Below are positions 5,986 through 13,252 of a DNA stretch of 29,113 nt, piece after piece; position 1 is the stretch's first letter, and the number at the start of each line of letters is the position of its first letter. The translations under genes and the position numbers were made by a program. The notes beneath the pieces were generated by a model that was not told where the DNA came from, did not search any database, and saw nothing but the letters and a program-made list of their open reading frames with translations. Source of the stretch: a virus; IMG/VR virus record IMGVR_UViG_3300031758_000420, positions 1-29,113 of that record; one strand, 5' to 3'.

Positions 5986-6593
5986 AGTTCGATTCCTTTT
6001 TCTTCAAGTGCACGGCGACATTCTTGTGCGATTTGCATATGCTCTCGTTGCGTGCCGTTACCACAACGAGTATCAATATAGTGCATCCAGCTGCGAAGAG
6101 TTCCATTCATATAAATGCGCGATTGCGTCATTCCTTCTGGAAGAACAGCACGAGCCTGTTCCTTTGCAATTCCATTATTAATAGCCCACTCATAAACTTC
6201 CTGAGCAACATCGCTTAGCTCTCGTTGGCACTCCTGCCACTTGTACTGAAGCACTTCGTCATTTGCATCAATGCTGTTCTGACGGTTCTTTGTATCTTGC
6301 AGACGCGCGTCACGAAAGATAAAGTCGCTCGTAACCTCTGCGTATCGCTGGCTAAACTCCTGAAAAGTAAAAGAGCGATGACGAAGAATTTGACGAGCAA
6401 TATCTCGCGTAGTTGTGATTTCGAGACAAGCGTTTGCCATCTCAAAAGGAGAGAAGTGTTTGTTTTTTAGCAAATATTTAATCAGCTGTGGAGCAGTAGT
6501 CATATTGTGCTGATTTGCAGGGTTTGATACCCGCGCACAGTATGCTACAGTCTCCATGGCGGAAGGCGTAATCCATACAACTTTTACAGACAT
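5979..6593 (-). CDS. thyX: flavin-dependent thymidylate synthase ThyX, 204 aa
   Basis: Converts dUMP to dTMP using methylene-tetrahydrofolate, FAD and NADPH. The diagnostic ThyX motif RHR-x3-Q-x2-SQR is seen as RHRSFTFQEFSQR (residues 71-83). The segment MTQSRIYMNGTLRSWMHYIDTR near the C-terminus forms the remainder of the dUMP/FAD site. I use ATG 6593, which has GAGGAG 7 nt upstream, because the longer start at 6635 lies upstream of the promoter -10 box. First gene of the leftward operon from the promoter at 6622-6651, followed by the MazG-like gene. Confidence 0.95.
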   Translation of the reverse strand: MSVKVVWITPSAMETVAYCARVSNPANQHNMTTAPQLIKYLLKNKHFSPFEMANACLEITTTRDIARQILRHRSFTFQEFSQRYAEVTSDFIFRDARLQDTKNRQNSIDANDEVLQYKWQECQRELSDVAQEVYEWAINNGIAKEQARAVLPEGMTQSRIYMNGTLRSWMHYIDTRCGNGTQREHMQIAQECRRALEEKGIELW

Positions 6594-6621
6594 TTCAAAC
6601 TCCTCTCTATCAATTTCAAGT

Positions 6622-6651
6622 ATTATACCACTCATTCACTTGAAAAGTCAA
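6622..6651 (-). promoter_or_regulatory. sigma70-type promoter of thyX operon
   Basis: Minus strand: TTGACT at 6651-6646, 18-nt spacer, TATAAT at 6627-6622, giving a short leader before thyX at 6593. The -35 hexamer lies inside the left arm of the inverted repeat at 6644-6694. Confidence 0.85.
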
Positions 6652-6694
6652 GTAACATTTTTCCAAACCCTTCGAAAAAATGTTACTTGACTTT
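6644..6694. repeat. perfect 19-bp inverted repeat between divergent promoters
   Basis: Arms 6644-6662 and 6676-6694 are exact reverse complements separated by 13 nt. Each arm contains a TTGACT -35 box (one per direction) extended by GTTAC and a T/A run. Two promoters facing away from each other would naturally share six bases, but identity over 19 is far more. It could be an operator bound by a dimeric regulator that controls both thyX and phoH operons. Confidence 0.9.
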
Positions 6695-6715
6695 CTATTT
6701 AATTATTGATAAAAT
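6687..6715 (+). promoter_or_regulatory. sigma70-type promoter of phoH
   Basis: TTGACT (6687-6692), 17-nt spacer, TAAAAT (6710-6715). The expected start is about 6722, immediately before the AAGGAGGT ribosome-binding site of the gene at 6738. Confidence 0.85.
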
Positions 6716-6737
6716 GTACTTTACCTAAGGAGGTACA

Positions 6738-7430
6738 ATGGCAAAACACTATCAACCGCAACATTTTCAACCGAAGTCTTTCTCGCCAATAACTCGAAAC
6801 CAAAAGAAGGTTTTTGACTACTTTCCGAACAATCATCTTGTATTGCATGGAATGGCCGGAACAGGAAAATCCTTTCTATCTCTATATCTATCCCTTCAAG
6901 CAATTCTAGCTAAAAAATCCCCCTACTATAAAGTCATTATTATACGCAGTGCAGTACCAACTCGAGATGTTGGATTTCTTCCAGGATCACTGAAAGAAAA
7001 AATTGAAGCGTATGAAGAACCTTATAAAATAATTGTAAGTGAAATCTTTGGCCGTGGCGATGCTTACGGCATTCTCAAAAATAAAGGGCAAATAGAATTT
7101 GTCACAACTTCCTATCTTCGGGGAGTTACGCTTGATGATTGCATCGTTATAGTTGATGAATTTCAAAACTGTACCTTTCAAGAACTAGATACTATTATAA
7201 CGCGAATAGGCGAAAAAGGAAAGATAATTTTTTCTGGCGACTATCGACAAAGTGATCTTGAAAAAGCTCGTGAGAAGAAAGGAATGTCGCATTTTCTAGA
7301 CATTCTTGAAAAAATGTATGAATTTGAATTTGTGGAGTTCGAAGTAGAAGATATAGTACGAAGCGGGCTGGTAAAGTCTTACATTATTGCTAAGTCGGAA
7401 CTTGAAGACCACATAAAAAATAGTGCTTGA
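6738..7430 (+). CDS. phoH: PhoH-like ATPase, 230 aa
   Basis: A P-loop protein of the PhoH family. Walker A is GMAGTGKS (residues 38-45), Walker B is IVIVDE (135-140), and the family motif GDYRQSD follows at 166-172, as in helicase-like superfamily members. The length is that of a stand-alone PhoH domain. PhoH is very common in phages and widely used as a phage marker; its role remains unclear, with RNA or phosphate-related functions proposed. It has a near-perfect AAGGAGGT ribosome-binding site 7 nt before ATG 6738. Its stop codon overlaps the next promoter. Confidence 0.95.
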   Translation: MAKHYQPQHFQPKSFSPITRNQKKVFDYFPNNHLVLHGMAGTGKSFLSLYLSLQAILAKKSPYYKVIIIRSAVPTRDVGFLPGSLKEKIEAYEEPYKIIVSEIFGRGDAYGILKNKGQIEFVTTSYLRGVTLDDCIVIVDEFQNCTFQELDTIITRIGEKGKIIFSGDYRQSDLEKAREKKGMSHFLDILEKMYEFEFVEFEVEDIVRSGLVKSYIIAKSELEDHIKNSA

Positions 7431-7455
7431 CTATCGTGTTATTCCCTGTTATAAT
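7427..7455 (+). promoter_or_regulatory. sigma70-type promoter of hsp20
   Basis: TTGACT (7427-7432), 17-nt spacer, TATAAT (7450-7455). The -35 box contains the PhoH stop codon. The leader before the next gene (ATG 7521) is about 60 nt and contains the short near-palindrome AGTGTGCGGAATCTTCCCACACT, shown here only to give its limits at 7463-7485. Confidence 0.85.
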
Positions 7456-7520
7456 ATATGACAGTGTGCGGAATCTTCCCACACTGTTATAGACTAACCG
7501 CTACCGAAAGGGGCAATACC

Positions 7521-7910
7521 ATGGAGAATAAAATGAAACTTGATACTTTTTTTGTCGGCTTCGACACTTTTGCACGGAATATTCCTGTCACTGGCACTGA
7601 CTATCCACGATATAACACTCTAAAAACAGATGATGGTGGATACTTGCTTCAAGTAGCACTTCCTGGTTGGGAACCTTCCAACGTTGAGGTCTGCCTACAT
7701 AAAGGCGTACTTACAATTAAGGGAGAAAAGCAAGAACAGGACGAGAATCTTCAGTGGATTCATAAAGGAATCTCTTCGAAGAGCTTTGAGCGCAATTTTA
7801 AATTAGACACTGACCTTGAAGTGAAGACCGCAAAGTTTCACAATGGAATGCTATCTATAAGTCTTCAGTATTCTTATAATAGTAAACCAATCAAGATCGA
7901 GGTACAATAA
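7521..7910 (+). CDS. Hsp20/alpha-crystallin small heat-shock protein, 129 aa
   Basis: An ATP-independent holdase. The alpha-crystallin domain spans about residues 28-129, with the conserved ALPGW turn (46-50), a GVLTIKGEK strand, and the GML motif in FHNGMLSISL near the end. The N-terminal arm is short. I chose ATG 7521 with AAAGGGG 8 nt upstream; the reading frame extends back to 7458, but that part lies in the leader. It probably protects phage or host proteins during late infection. It has its own promoter and is closed by the terminator at 7916. Confidence 0.9.
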   Translation: MENKMKLDTFFVGFDTFARNIPVTGTDYPRYNTLKTDDGGYLLQVALPGWEPSNVEVCLHKGVLTIKGEKQEQDENLQWIHKGISSKSFERNFKLDTDLEVKTAKFHNGMLSISLQYSYNSKPIKIEVQ

Positions 7911-7915
7911 TAGTT

Positions 7916-7945
7916 GAGGCCGCTCTTCGGGGCGGCCTCTTCTTT
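7916..7945 (+). terminator. intrinsic terminator after hsp20
   Basis: The 8-bp G+C-rich stem GAGGCCGC/GCGGCCTC (7916-7923 and 7932-7939) has an 8-nt loop and is followed by TTCTTT. It should end the hsp20 transcript only 20 nt before the holin gene. Confidence 0.85.
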
Positions 7946-7964
7946 AAGTACATTGGATCAATCC

Positions 7965-8327
7965 ATGTTACTACCAATTTTAGGCGGAGTTGTAGAATTA
8001 GGAAAAACTTGGTTAGAAGGTAAAAATACCAAGATAAAAGCAAAAGCAGAAGCCGAAGCTACGGTGCTTGTAAAATCTGCTGAAAGCGAAGCAAACTGGG
8101 AAAATATAATGGCCCAGAATAGTGCTTCTTCTTGGAAAGATGAATGGCTGACTATTCTTTTTAGTTTACCTATGATACTGTGTTTTTTCCCAGATACGGT
8201 TCAATATGTAAGAGATGGATTTACCGCTCTTGATAGTATGCCAGACTGGTATCAGTATACCTTGTCCGTTATTGTAGCAGCATCATTTGGAGTTCGCTCC
8301 GCTATTGGATTTATGAGGAAAAAATGA
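7965..8327 (+). CDS. putative holin (GTA_holin_3TM-like), 120 aa
   Basis: Likely forms membrane lesions that release the endolysin. The protein has an N-terminal helix (MLLPILGGVVELG), an Ala/Lys/Glu-rich amphipathic helix (residues 22-50), then two hydrophobic segments at about 61-77 and 98-115, and a charged tail FMRKK. This arrangement matches the three-helix holins first described in gene transfer agents and common in phages. Immediate overlap (4 nt) with the endolysin gene supports the call. The start ATG 7965 has only a weak ribosome-binding site. Confidence 0.8.
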   Translation: MLLPILGGVVELGKTWLEGKNTKIKAKAEAEATVLVKSAESEANWENIMAQNSASSWKDEWLTILFSLPMILCFFPDTVQYVRDGFTALDSMPDWYQYTLSVIVAASFGVRSAIGFMRKK

Positions 8328-8767
8328 ATTACGAAATACTTAAAAAAGAAATCATGGATGATGAAGGCGTCAAGTACGAAATATACCTAGACCATCTTGG
8401 TTATCCAACTGTCGGTATTGGTCACTTAATTAAACCAGATGACCCTGAATATGGAAAACCTATTGGTACAAAAGTAACCGATAAAAGAGTTACTGAATTA
8501 TTTATCTCCGACGCAGAATGTGCGGTGAAAGACTGTAAAAAGTTATTTGTAAATTTTGATACGATTCCAGAGGATATTCAGCACGTACTAGTAAATATGA
8601 TGTTCAATCTTGGGTACACGCGCTTTTCAAAGTTTAAAAACTTTAAAGCTGCTATTGATGTAAGAAACTGGAAAAAAGCTTCAATAGAAGGAAGAGACTC
8701 GCTCTGGTATAGGCAAGTTCCAAACAGAGCTAAAAGATTAATGGATAGACTACAGAATGAACACTGA
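8324..8767 (+). CDS. endolysin, T4-lysozyme-like glycoside hydrolase family 24, 147 aa
   Basis: Cleaves the N-acetylmuramic acid to N-acetylglucosamine bond of peptidoglycan. The catalytic triad spacing of T4 lysozyme (E11-D20-T26) is reproduced as E14-D23-T29 within DDEGVKYEIYLDHLGYPTVG, followed by GIGHLI. The downstream NMMFNLGYTRFSKFKNF and SLWYRQVPNRAKRL segments are also typical. There is no signal peptide, so export through the holin lesion is expected. Confidence 0.95.
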   Translation: MNYEILKKEIMDDEGVKYEIYLDHLGYPTVGIGHLIKPDDPEYGKPIGTKVTDKRVTELFISDAECAVKDCKKLFVNFDTIPEDIQHVLVNMMFNLGYTRFSKFKNFKAAIDVRNWKKASIEGRDSLWYRQVPNRAKRLMDRLQNEH

Positions 8768-9374
8768 AAGTAAAGTTTACCACAAATACAGAAATAGAAA
8801 ATTTATTATGTGTGCTACTGGGCCTTCGCTAACACCGGAGGTAGTAGAGACTATTCGTAAATATAAAGGAGACCACGTAGTTTTTGGTATAAATGACGCA
8901 TATAGAACTATAGATTTTTTGGACGAGCATTATGCTTGTGACGAAAAATGGTGGGAGTGCTGGGGCGCAGACTTTCGTGAGAAATACCCACATCTATCCT
9001 CTTGGGCTTACGGCAGTAACGCGGCTAAATGGGGTGTGAAAGTTATAAAAGGATTCCACAATACTGGATTCAGTCTTAGACAAGACAAAGTTCATTATGG
9101 GTCAAATTCCGGATATCAAGCTCTAAATATTGCATTTTTAATGGGCGGACGAAAGTTTATTTTAGTTGGCTATAATATGCAAAAAATTAAAGGTAAGAGT
9201 CATTTTTTTGGCGACCATATGCAAATGAGCAATAATAGCCCCTATAATATTTTTGTTCAAAATTATAATAGCATACAAGGCCCTATTAGAGATCTTGTAG
9301 TTAATTGTACAGAAAATTCTGCTTTGAACTGTTTTCGAAAAAGTAATTTAGAAGAGGAATTACAAAGTGATTAA
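8757..9374 (+). CDS. DUF115/sialyltransferase-fold-like protein, 205 aa
   Basis: The N-terminal CATGPSLTPEVV (residues 19-30), followed by VVFGINDAYR (41-50) and an ACD/WW segment, and later GSNSGYQALNIAFLMGG with a FILVGYNM strand, matches phage proteins related to the DUF115 and GT42-type fold, where the G-x-S-L loop binds a nucleotide. A glycosyltransferase or nucleotide-sugar-binding role is inferred. Its 5' end overlaps the endolysin gene by 11 nt, and it opens the AT-rich modification island. Confidence 0.7.
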   Translation: MNTESKVYHKYRNRKFIMCATGPSLTPEVVETIRKYKGDHVVFGINDAYRTIDFLDEHYACDEKWWECWGADFREKYPHLSSWAYGSNAAKWGVKVIKGFHNTGFSLRQDKVHYGSNSGYQALNIAFLMGGRKFILVGYNMQKIKGKSHFFGDHMQMSNNSPYNIFVQNYNSIQGPIRDLVVNCTENSALNCFRKSNLEEELQSD

Positions 9375-9999
9375 AATATTTGTCGGTACTTCCCAAAACG
9401 GGGAAGATGCTGTTGCAGAAAAAACTTTAGAGTATTCTTTAAGAAAACACTCAAGCGAACCACTTGAGGTTATTTTTATGAGAAATAATGATTCTTATAT
9501 GGGGTATTTTAATAACTCTACATGGGCTACACCATTCACCAATCTTCGGTGGACTATACCAGAATATTGTGGATTTACTGGAAGAGCTATCTATATGGAT
9601 GTAGACCAGCTAAATTTAAAAGATATTTCTGAGCTATATAATATTGATTTAAATGGCAAGCCTTTCGCCTCACGCGAAGATCGCCTTTGTGTTATGGTTA
9701 TTGATTGTGCGGCTATGCAATCTCTAGTGCAGCCAGTATCCGTAATTAAAAATACTCCAAACTATGGTACGAGCATTTATTGGGATATTGTTAAGAAAAG
9801 CCATCACTTTGACCCAAGATGGAATTGTCTAGATGGGGAAGATCGACCTATATCAGATATATGGCATCTTCATTTTACTTCCATGCCAACGCAACCCTGG
9901 AAACCGGCATGGTTTCGTGGAATACCAAAACCACATTGGAGAAAAGATTTAGTAGACTTATGGGATATGTATAGAATTGAGGCGTATGCGAATGCTTGA
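9367..9999 (+). CDS. glycosyltransferase-like protein (GT-A, DxD), 210 aa
   Basis: A GTG start at 9367 preceded by GAGG. The protein opens with a KIFVGTSQNGEDAVAEKTL strand-helix typical of GT8-like proteins and carries the metal/nucleotide motif YMDVDQ (D78-x-D80) after FTGRAIYMDVD. The C-terminal region has an H-x-H-F and conserved aromatic residues. Donor and acceptor are unknown. It probably transfers a sugar from a nucleotide donor. It overlaps its neighbours by 8 nt on both sides. Confidence 0.75.
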   Translation: MIKIFVGTSQNGEDAVAEKTLEYSLRKHSSEPLEVIFMRNNDSYMGYFNNSTWATPFTNLRWTIPEYCGFTGRAIYMDVDQLNLKDISELYNIDLNGKPFASREDRLCVMVIDCAAMQSLVQPVSVIKNTPNYGTSIYWDIVKKSHHFDPRWNCLDGEDRPISDIWHLHFTSMPTQPWKPAWFRGIPKPHWRKDLVDLWDMYRIEAYANA

Positions 10000-10699
10000 T
10001 ATCATAACGCCTAGTGGCGATAGGCCACTTCAGTTTTCTTTGTGTGTAGAGTGGATGAAAAAACAAACTTTTACTGGCAAAGTGAACTGGATTATAGCAG
10101 ATGACAGTATAGCTTCTCATTATGAAACTCCAAAAATGCCAGATAATTGGAGCGTAACGCATTTAAAAATTAATAGACTAACTTTACCAACTTTTAGTAC
10201 TCAATCAGATAATATATTGAAAGCATTGGAAAATGTGAAGAATGATAAAATCGTTATGGTAGAAGACGATGATTATTATCATCCAAGTTGGCTAGAAACT
10301 TGTGATAAAAATTTAAACAATTGTGATATTTTTGGCAGGACAAGAGTTATTTTTTATAACATTTCAAATAAAACTTTTTGGGATAAACAGTATAATAATG
10401 GTTTAAACCCAATGTGCCAAACTTCGTTTAAAAGTACGTTAATACCTAAATTTAAAGATATCTGTAGTAAAAATACAGAATTATTAGACCATTTACTTTG
10501 GGGATTAGTAGAAGATAGCAAAAAAATATTTTTAAGTAATAATAAAATAGAGTACGTTATTGGAATAAAAGGATTATCGGGTCGTGGTGGAATGAGTAGA
10601 AAACATACAATGATATTCAATAATCCAGACCCAGACTACTATTATTTAAAAAAATTTATTGGCGAAAATGCTTTAACTAGGTATAAACAATATGCTTAA
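9992..10699 (+). CDS. glycosyltransferase family 2-like protein, 235 aa
   Basis: A GT-A type transferase. The N-terminus MLDIITPSGDRPLQFSLCV matches the start of GT2-like domains, followed by WIIADDS and MVEDDDYYHPSW, where the acidic triplet (residues 92-94) serves as the DxD motif. I chose ATG 9992, 9 nt after a GAGG site, over upstream starts at 9977 and 9986. The substrate is unknown. Part of the overlapping series 8757-17445. Confidence 0.8.
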   Translation: MLDIITPSGDRPLQFSLCVEWMKKQTFTGKVNWIIADDSIASHYETPKMPDNWSVTHLKINRLTLPTFSTQSDNILKALENVKNDKIVMVEDDDYYHPSWLETCDKNLNNCDIFGRTRVIFYNISNKTFWDKQYNNGLNPMCQTSFKSTLIPKFKDICSKNTELLDHLLWGLVEDSKKIFLSNNKIEYVIGIKGLSGRGGMSRKHTMIFNNPDPDYYYLKKFIGENALTRYKQYA

Positions 10700-11303
10700 C
10701 ATAGCTATAATTGGTCACGGCCCTAGCTTATTAAATTCAAATTTAGGTAATAATATAGACTCTTTCGATATAGTTATACGTCAAAAAGCAGTGTCACACT
10801 CTTTGATGACTACTTACCCTGAAGATTTTGGTAAAAAAACTTCTATAATTTGTGGCTCCTACACAATAAAAGAAGCTTTATTTTGGGATTCTAAGGCAGA
10901 TATATGGGTTTTCGCCGATTCTAGGCACGAAAAAATAAATATAAAACCAGACCTAAGATTTACATTATTAAAAGATAAATGTGATTATTGGAATGATTTC
11001 TATAGGTCTTTAAGAACTGAAAACTTTACTAGACATGAAAAAATGACAATTCATCCAACATCTAGTGATGTTGGGCACAACCACATGAGTTGTGGATTGC
11101 ATACCATTATGTACGCTTGCGAAATTCTAAAACCAAAAAAATTAACTTTATTTGGTTTTGATAATGTAAGTTCTGGTACATTTAATTGGTCTTTAACTAG
11201 AGGCCCTACTTGGGGTCAGTATCCTGACCATAGATGGGATATTGAAAAAGAAATGCTGTTGATATTAGTTGATAGATACTCTATAGAATTAGAATTTATA
11301 TAG
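10692..11303 (+). CDS. sialyltransferase-like glycosyltransferase (GT29/GT42-like), 203 aa
   Basis: The N-terminal IIGHGPSLLNSNLG (residues 6-19) followed by DSFDIVIRQKA resembles the large sialyl motif, and MSCGLHTIMYACEILKPKK with LTLFGFDN (132-158) resembles the small sialyl motif region of GT29-type enzymes. If correct, it uses a CMP-activated sugar acid or a related donor. No CMP-sialate pathway gene is visible nearby, so the donor may come from the host or be different. It overlaps the previous gene by 8 nt. Confidence 0.65.
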   Translation: MLNIAIIGHGPSLLNSNLGNNIDSFDIVIRQKAVSHSLMTTYPEDFGKKTSIICGSYTIKEALFWDSKADIWVFADSRHEKINIKPDLRFTLLKDKCDYWNDFYRSLRTENFTRHEKMTIHPTSSDVGHNHMSCGLHTIMYACEILKPKKLTLFGFDNVSSGTFNWSLTRGPTWGQYPDHRWDIEKEMLLILVDRYSIELEFI

Positions 11304-11312
11304 GATTAAATA

Positions 11313-11876
11313 ATGAAACTTGTAGAATTTATAGAATCAGTTGAATATGAAAAAACTGATAAGTATTATTTAGGACTTATACATGAAGTTTATGAAATTA
11401 TTTTTACTGAAAGTTTGAGGGATAGTACTTTAAATTTACTAGAAATAGGTATAAAAGATGGTTTATCGCTTTTATTGTGGAAAGATTATTTTTTAAATGC
11501 AACAATAACTGGGATTGATATAAAAGAATGTTTATCTTTAAATAAAGAAGAAAGAATTATACAATTAATAGAAGATGCATATACTATAAATACAGTTAAA
11601 ACTTTACCAAGTAACTTTGATATTATAATTGATGATGGGCCACATACCCTGGAGTCAATGATATTTTTTTTAACACATTACCCAAATTTATGCCGCAAGG
11701 GTGGATTAGTTATATTAGAAGATATATTATATGCTGATTGGATGCCGACTTTATTAAGTATAGCAAAAACCCACGGAACAGTTAAGCATAAAAATATCAA
11801 AAATTTAATGAGATCTGATAGGCTACAGAGAAAGTGGAAGGACAGGGATTACTTTACTATTGTACTAGAGGTTTAA
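11313..11876 (+). CDS. SAM-dependent methyltransferase (class I), 187 aa
   Basis: The glycine-rich SAM loop LLEIGIKDGLSLLLW (residues 42-56) and the acidic strand TGIDI (66-70) are followed by FDIIIDDGPHTLESM (102-116) and GGLVILEDI. This layout is shared with sugar and macrolide O-methyltransferases such as the MycE/TylF-type group. It probably methylates a sugar or cyclitol hydroxyl made or transferred by the surrounding enzymes. A short 9-nt gap precedes it and its stop is adjacent to the next start. Confidence 0.8.
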   Translation: MKLVEFIESVEYEKTDKYYLGLIHEVYEIIFTESLRDSTLNLLEIGIKDGLSLLLWKDYFLNATITGIDIKECLSLNKEERIIQLIEDAYTINTVKTLPSNFDIIIDDGPHTLESMIFFLTHYPNLCRKGGLVILEDILYADWMPTLLSIAKTHGTVKHKNIKNLMRSDRLQRKWKDRDYFTIVLEV

Positions 11877-12539
11877 ATGAAAGTTTTTATTGGGTGGGAT
11901 TCTCGAGAAGAGATAGCGTATGAGGTTTGTAAAAAATCTATTAAGCTGCATAATGATTTTATAGAAGTGTACCCGATTAAACAACAATACCTACGGGAGC
12001 TAGGAATATATAGAAGAGAAGAAGACCCGCTAGCTTCAACAGAATTTACACTAACTAGATTTTTAGTTCCATATTTAAGCGACTACTCTGGAATATCAGT
12101 ATTTATGGACTGCGACATGTTAGTACAAACAAATATTATGGGCGTTTTACAAGAAATTATATACAAGGGGGACCCTGTAAGTTGTGTGCAGCATGAAAGT
12201 TATGTACCCAAATCCTCTATAAAGATGGACGGAAGAGTACAGCATACATATCCAAAAAAGAACTGGTCTTCTTTCATGGTTTTTGATTGTGGGCACCCTG
12301 AGGTAAAAAAGAATCTAACTTTGAGTAAAGTTAATTTATACTCCCCACAGTATCTTCATAGAATGGAGTGGGCTTCTTCTATAGGAAAACTACCCCACAC
12401 TTGGAATTATTTAGTTGGCTATTACAACGATATAAAGCATCCTAATGTTTTACATTATACAGATGGCGGCCCCTGGTTTGACGAATACTCAAATTGTGAA
12501 TTTTCAAATAACTGGTTAGAAGTAGCAAAGCATGTTTAA
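11877..12539 (+). CDS. GT8-like glycosyltransferase, 220 aa
   Basis: Begins MKVFIGWDSREEIAYEVCKKS, the characteristic opening of phage and bacterial GT8-like proteins, and carries the DxD motif as FMDCDM (D78-x-D80). A T-x-TRF segment precedes the motif, and a W-x-YLVGYYN with HYTDGGPW near the C-terminus completes the pattern. It likely transfers a hexose or related sugar from a nucleotide donor. The acceptor is unknown. Confidence 0.85.
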   Translation: MKVFIGWDSREEIAYEVCKKSIKLHNDFIEVYPIKQQYLRELGIYRREEDPLASTEFTLTRFLVPYLSDYSGISVFMDCDMLVQTNIMGVLQEIIYKGDPVSCVQHESYVPKSSIKMDGRVQHTYPKKNWSSFMVFDCGHPEVKKNLTLSKVNLYSPQYLHRMEWASSIGKLPHTWNYLVGYYNDIKHPNVLHYTDGGPWFDEYSNCEFSNNWLEVAKHV

Positions 12540-13251
12540 TATATATACAACATTCTCACCCGCTGACTATAGATTATACGGCAGTAGGTTTATAGATACT
12601 TTTTTACAGTATTGGCCAGAAGATATAAAATTGTACATATACTATGAGGGAACTCCAGAGATATTAAATGACAGAATAGTATGGGTGGATTTTAACAGAG
12701 AATGTCAAGAGCAAATTGAGTTTGTAAGAAGAGGTCTGTCAATTAAGCAAGACTCTTTTTATAGAGGGGCTGCAAGATTTTCATATAAAGCGTTCACTAT
12801 AATAAACCACTTAGAGAAAAATATAGATAGATACAATATATGGTTGGATGCTGATTGTATAACTGTTAAACCAATAAATTTAGAATGGTTAAATACTTTA
12901 AAATCTGGGGCTTCTTGTGTATCTGTACTAATGAGAAATACTCGTGCTATTGAGTCAGGATTTATATTGACAGACAATAATCACCTAGAGTATAATACGC
13001 TTTTGCATAATTATGCTAATATTTATAGAAGCGACGAAATTTATAAATTACCAGAGTGGCATGATGGCTACATATTAACTTATGTAATAAAAAGATTTAA
13101 AATACCTTATTTCGATTTATCCCCAAATAATGAGTATAGGGAAATCCACCCTTTTTCCGCTGGCGTTCTCGGTGAATATTTAGACCATTTAAAAGGCCCA
13201 AGAAAAGCAGACGCGGGCTCTAGAGAAAGAAACTATTTTTGGGGGAATTAA
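12532..13251 (+). CDS. glycosyltransferase-like protein (DxD), 239 aa
   Basis: Starts with a strand-helix MFNIYTTFSPADYRLYGSRF and a SYKAF helix before the DxD motif WLDADC (D106-x-D108). It then has a conserved ESGFILTDNNH and a long C-terminal part with EWHDGYIL and an HPFSAGVLGEYLDH. The last motifs, ending in GPRKADAGSRE, resemble a family seen in marine phages and Pelagibacter loci. Function as a GT is inferred from fold motifs. It overlaps the preceding gene by 8 nt. Confidence 0.75.
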   Translation: MFNIYTTFSPADYRLYGSRFIDTFLQYWPEDIKLYIYYEGTPEILNDRIVWVDFNRECQEQIEFVRRGLSIKQDSFYRGAARFSYKAFTIINHLEKNIDRYNIWLDADCITVKPINLEWLNTLKSGASCVSVLMRNTRAIESGFILTDNNHLEYNTLLHNYANIYRSDEIYKLPEWHDGYILTYVIKRFKIPYFDLSPNNEYREIHPFSAGVLGEYLDHLKGPRKADAGSRERNYFWGN

Positions 13252-13252
13252 A

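Noticed and set aside
6215-6445. Second minus-strand frame inside thyX
   Set aside because: Overlaps the ThyX catalytic motif region in another frame and has no start signal.
6644-6694. Inverted repeat as a bidirectional terminator
   Set aside because: Genes diverge from it, the stem is AT-rich, and it contains the -35 boxes of both promoters.
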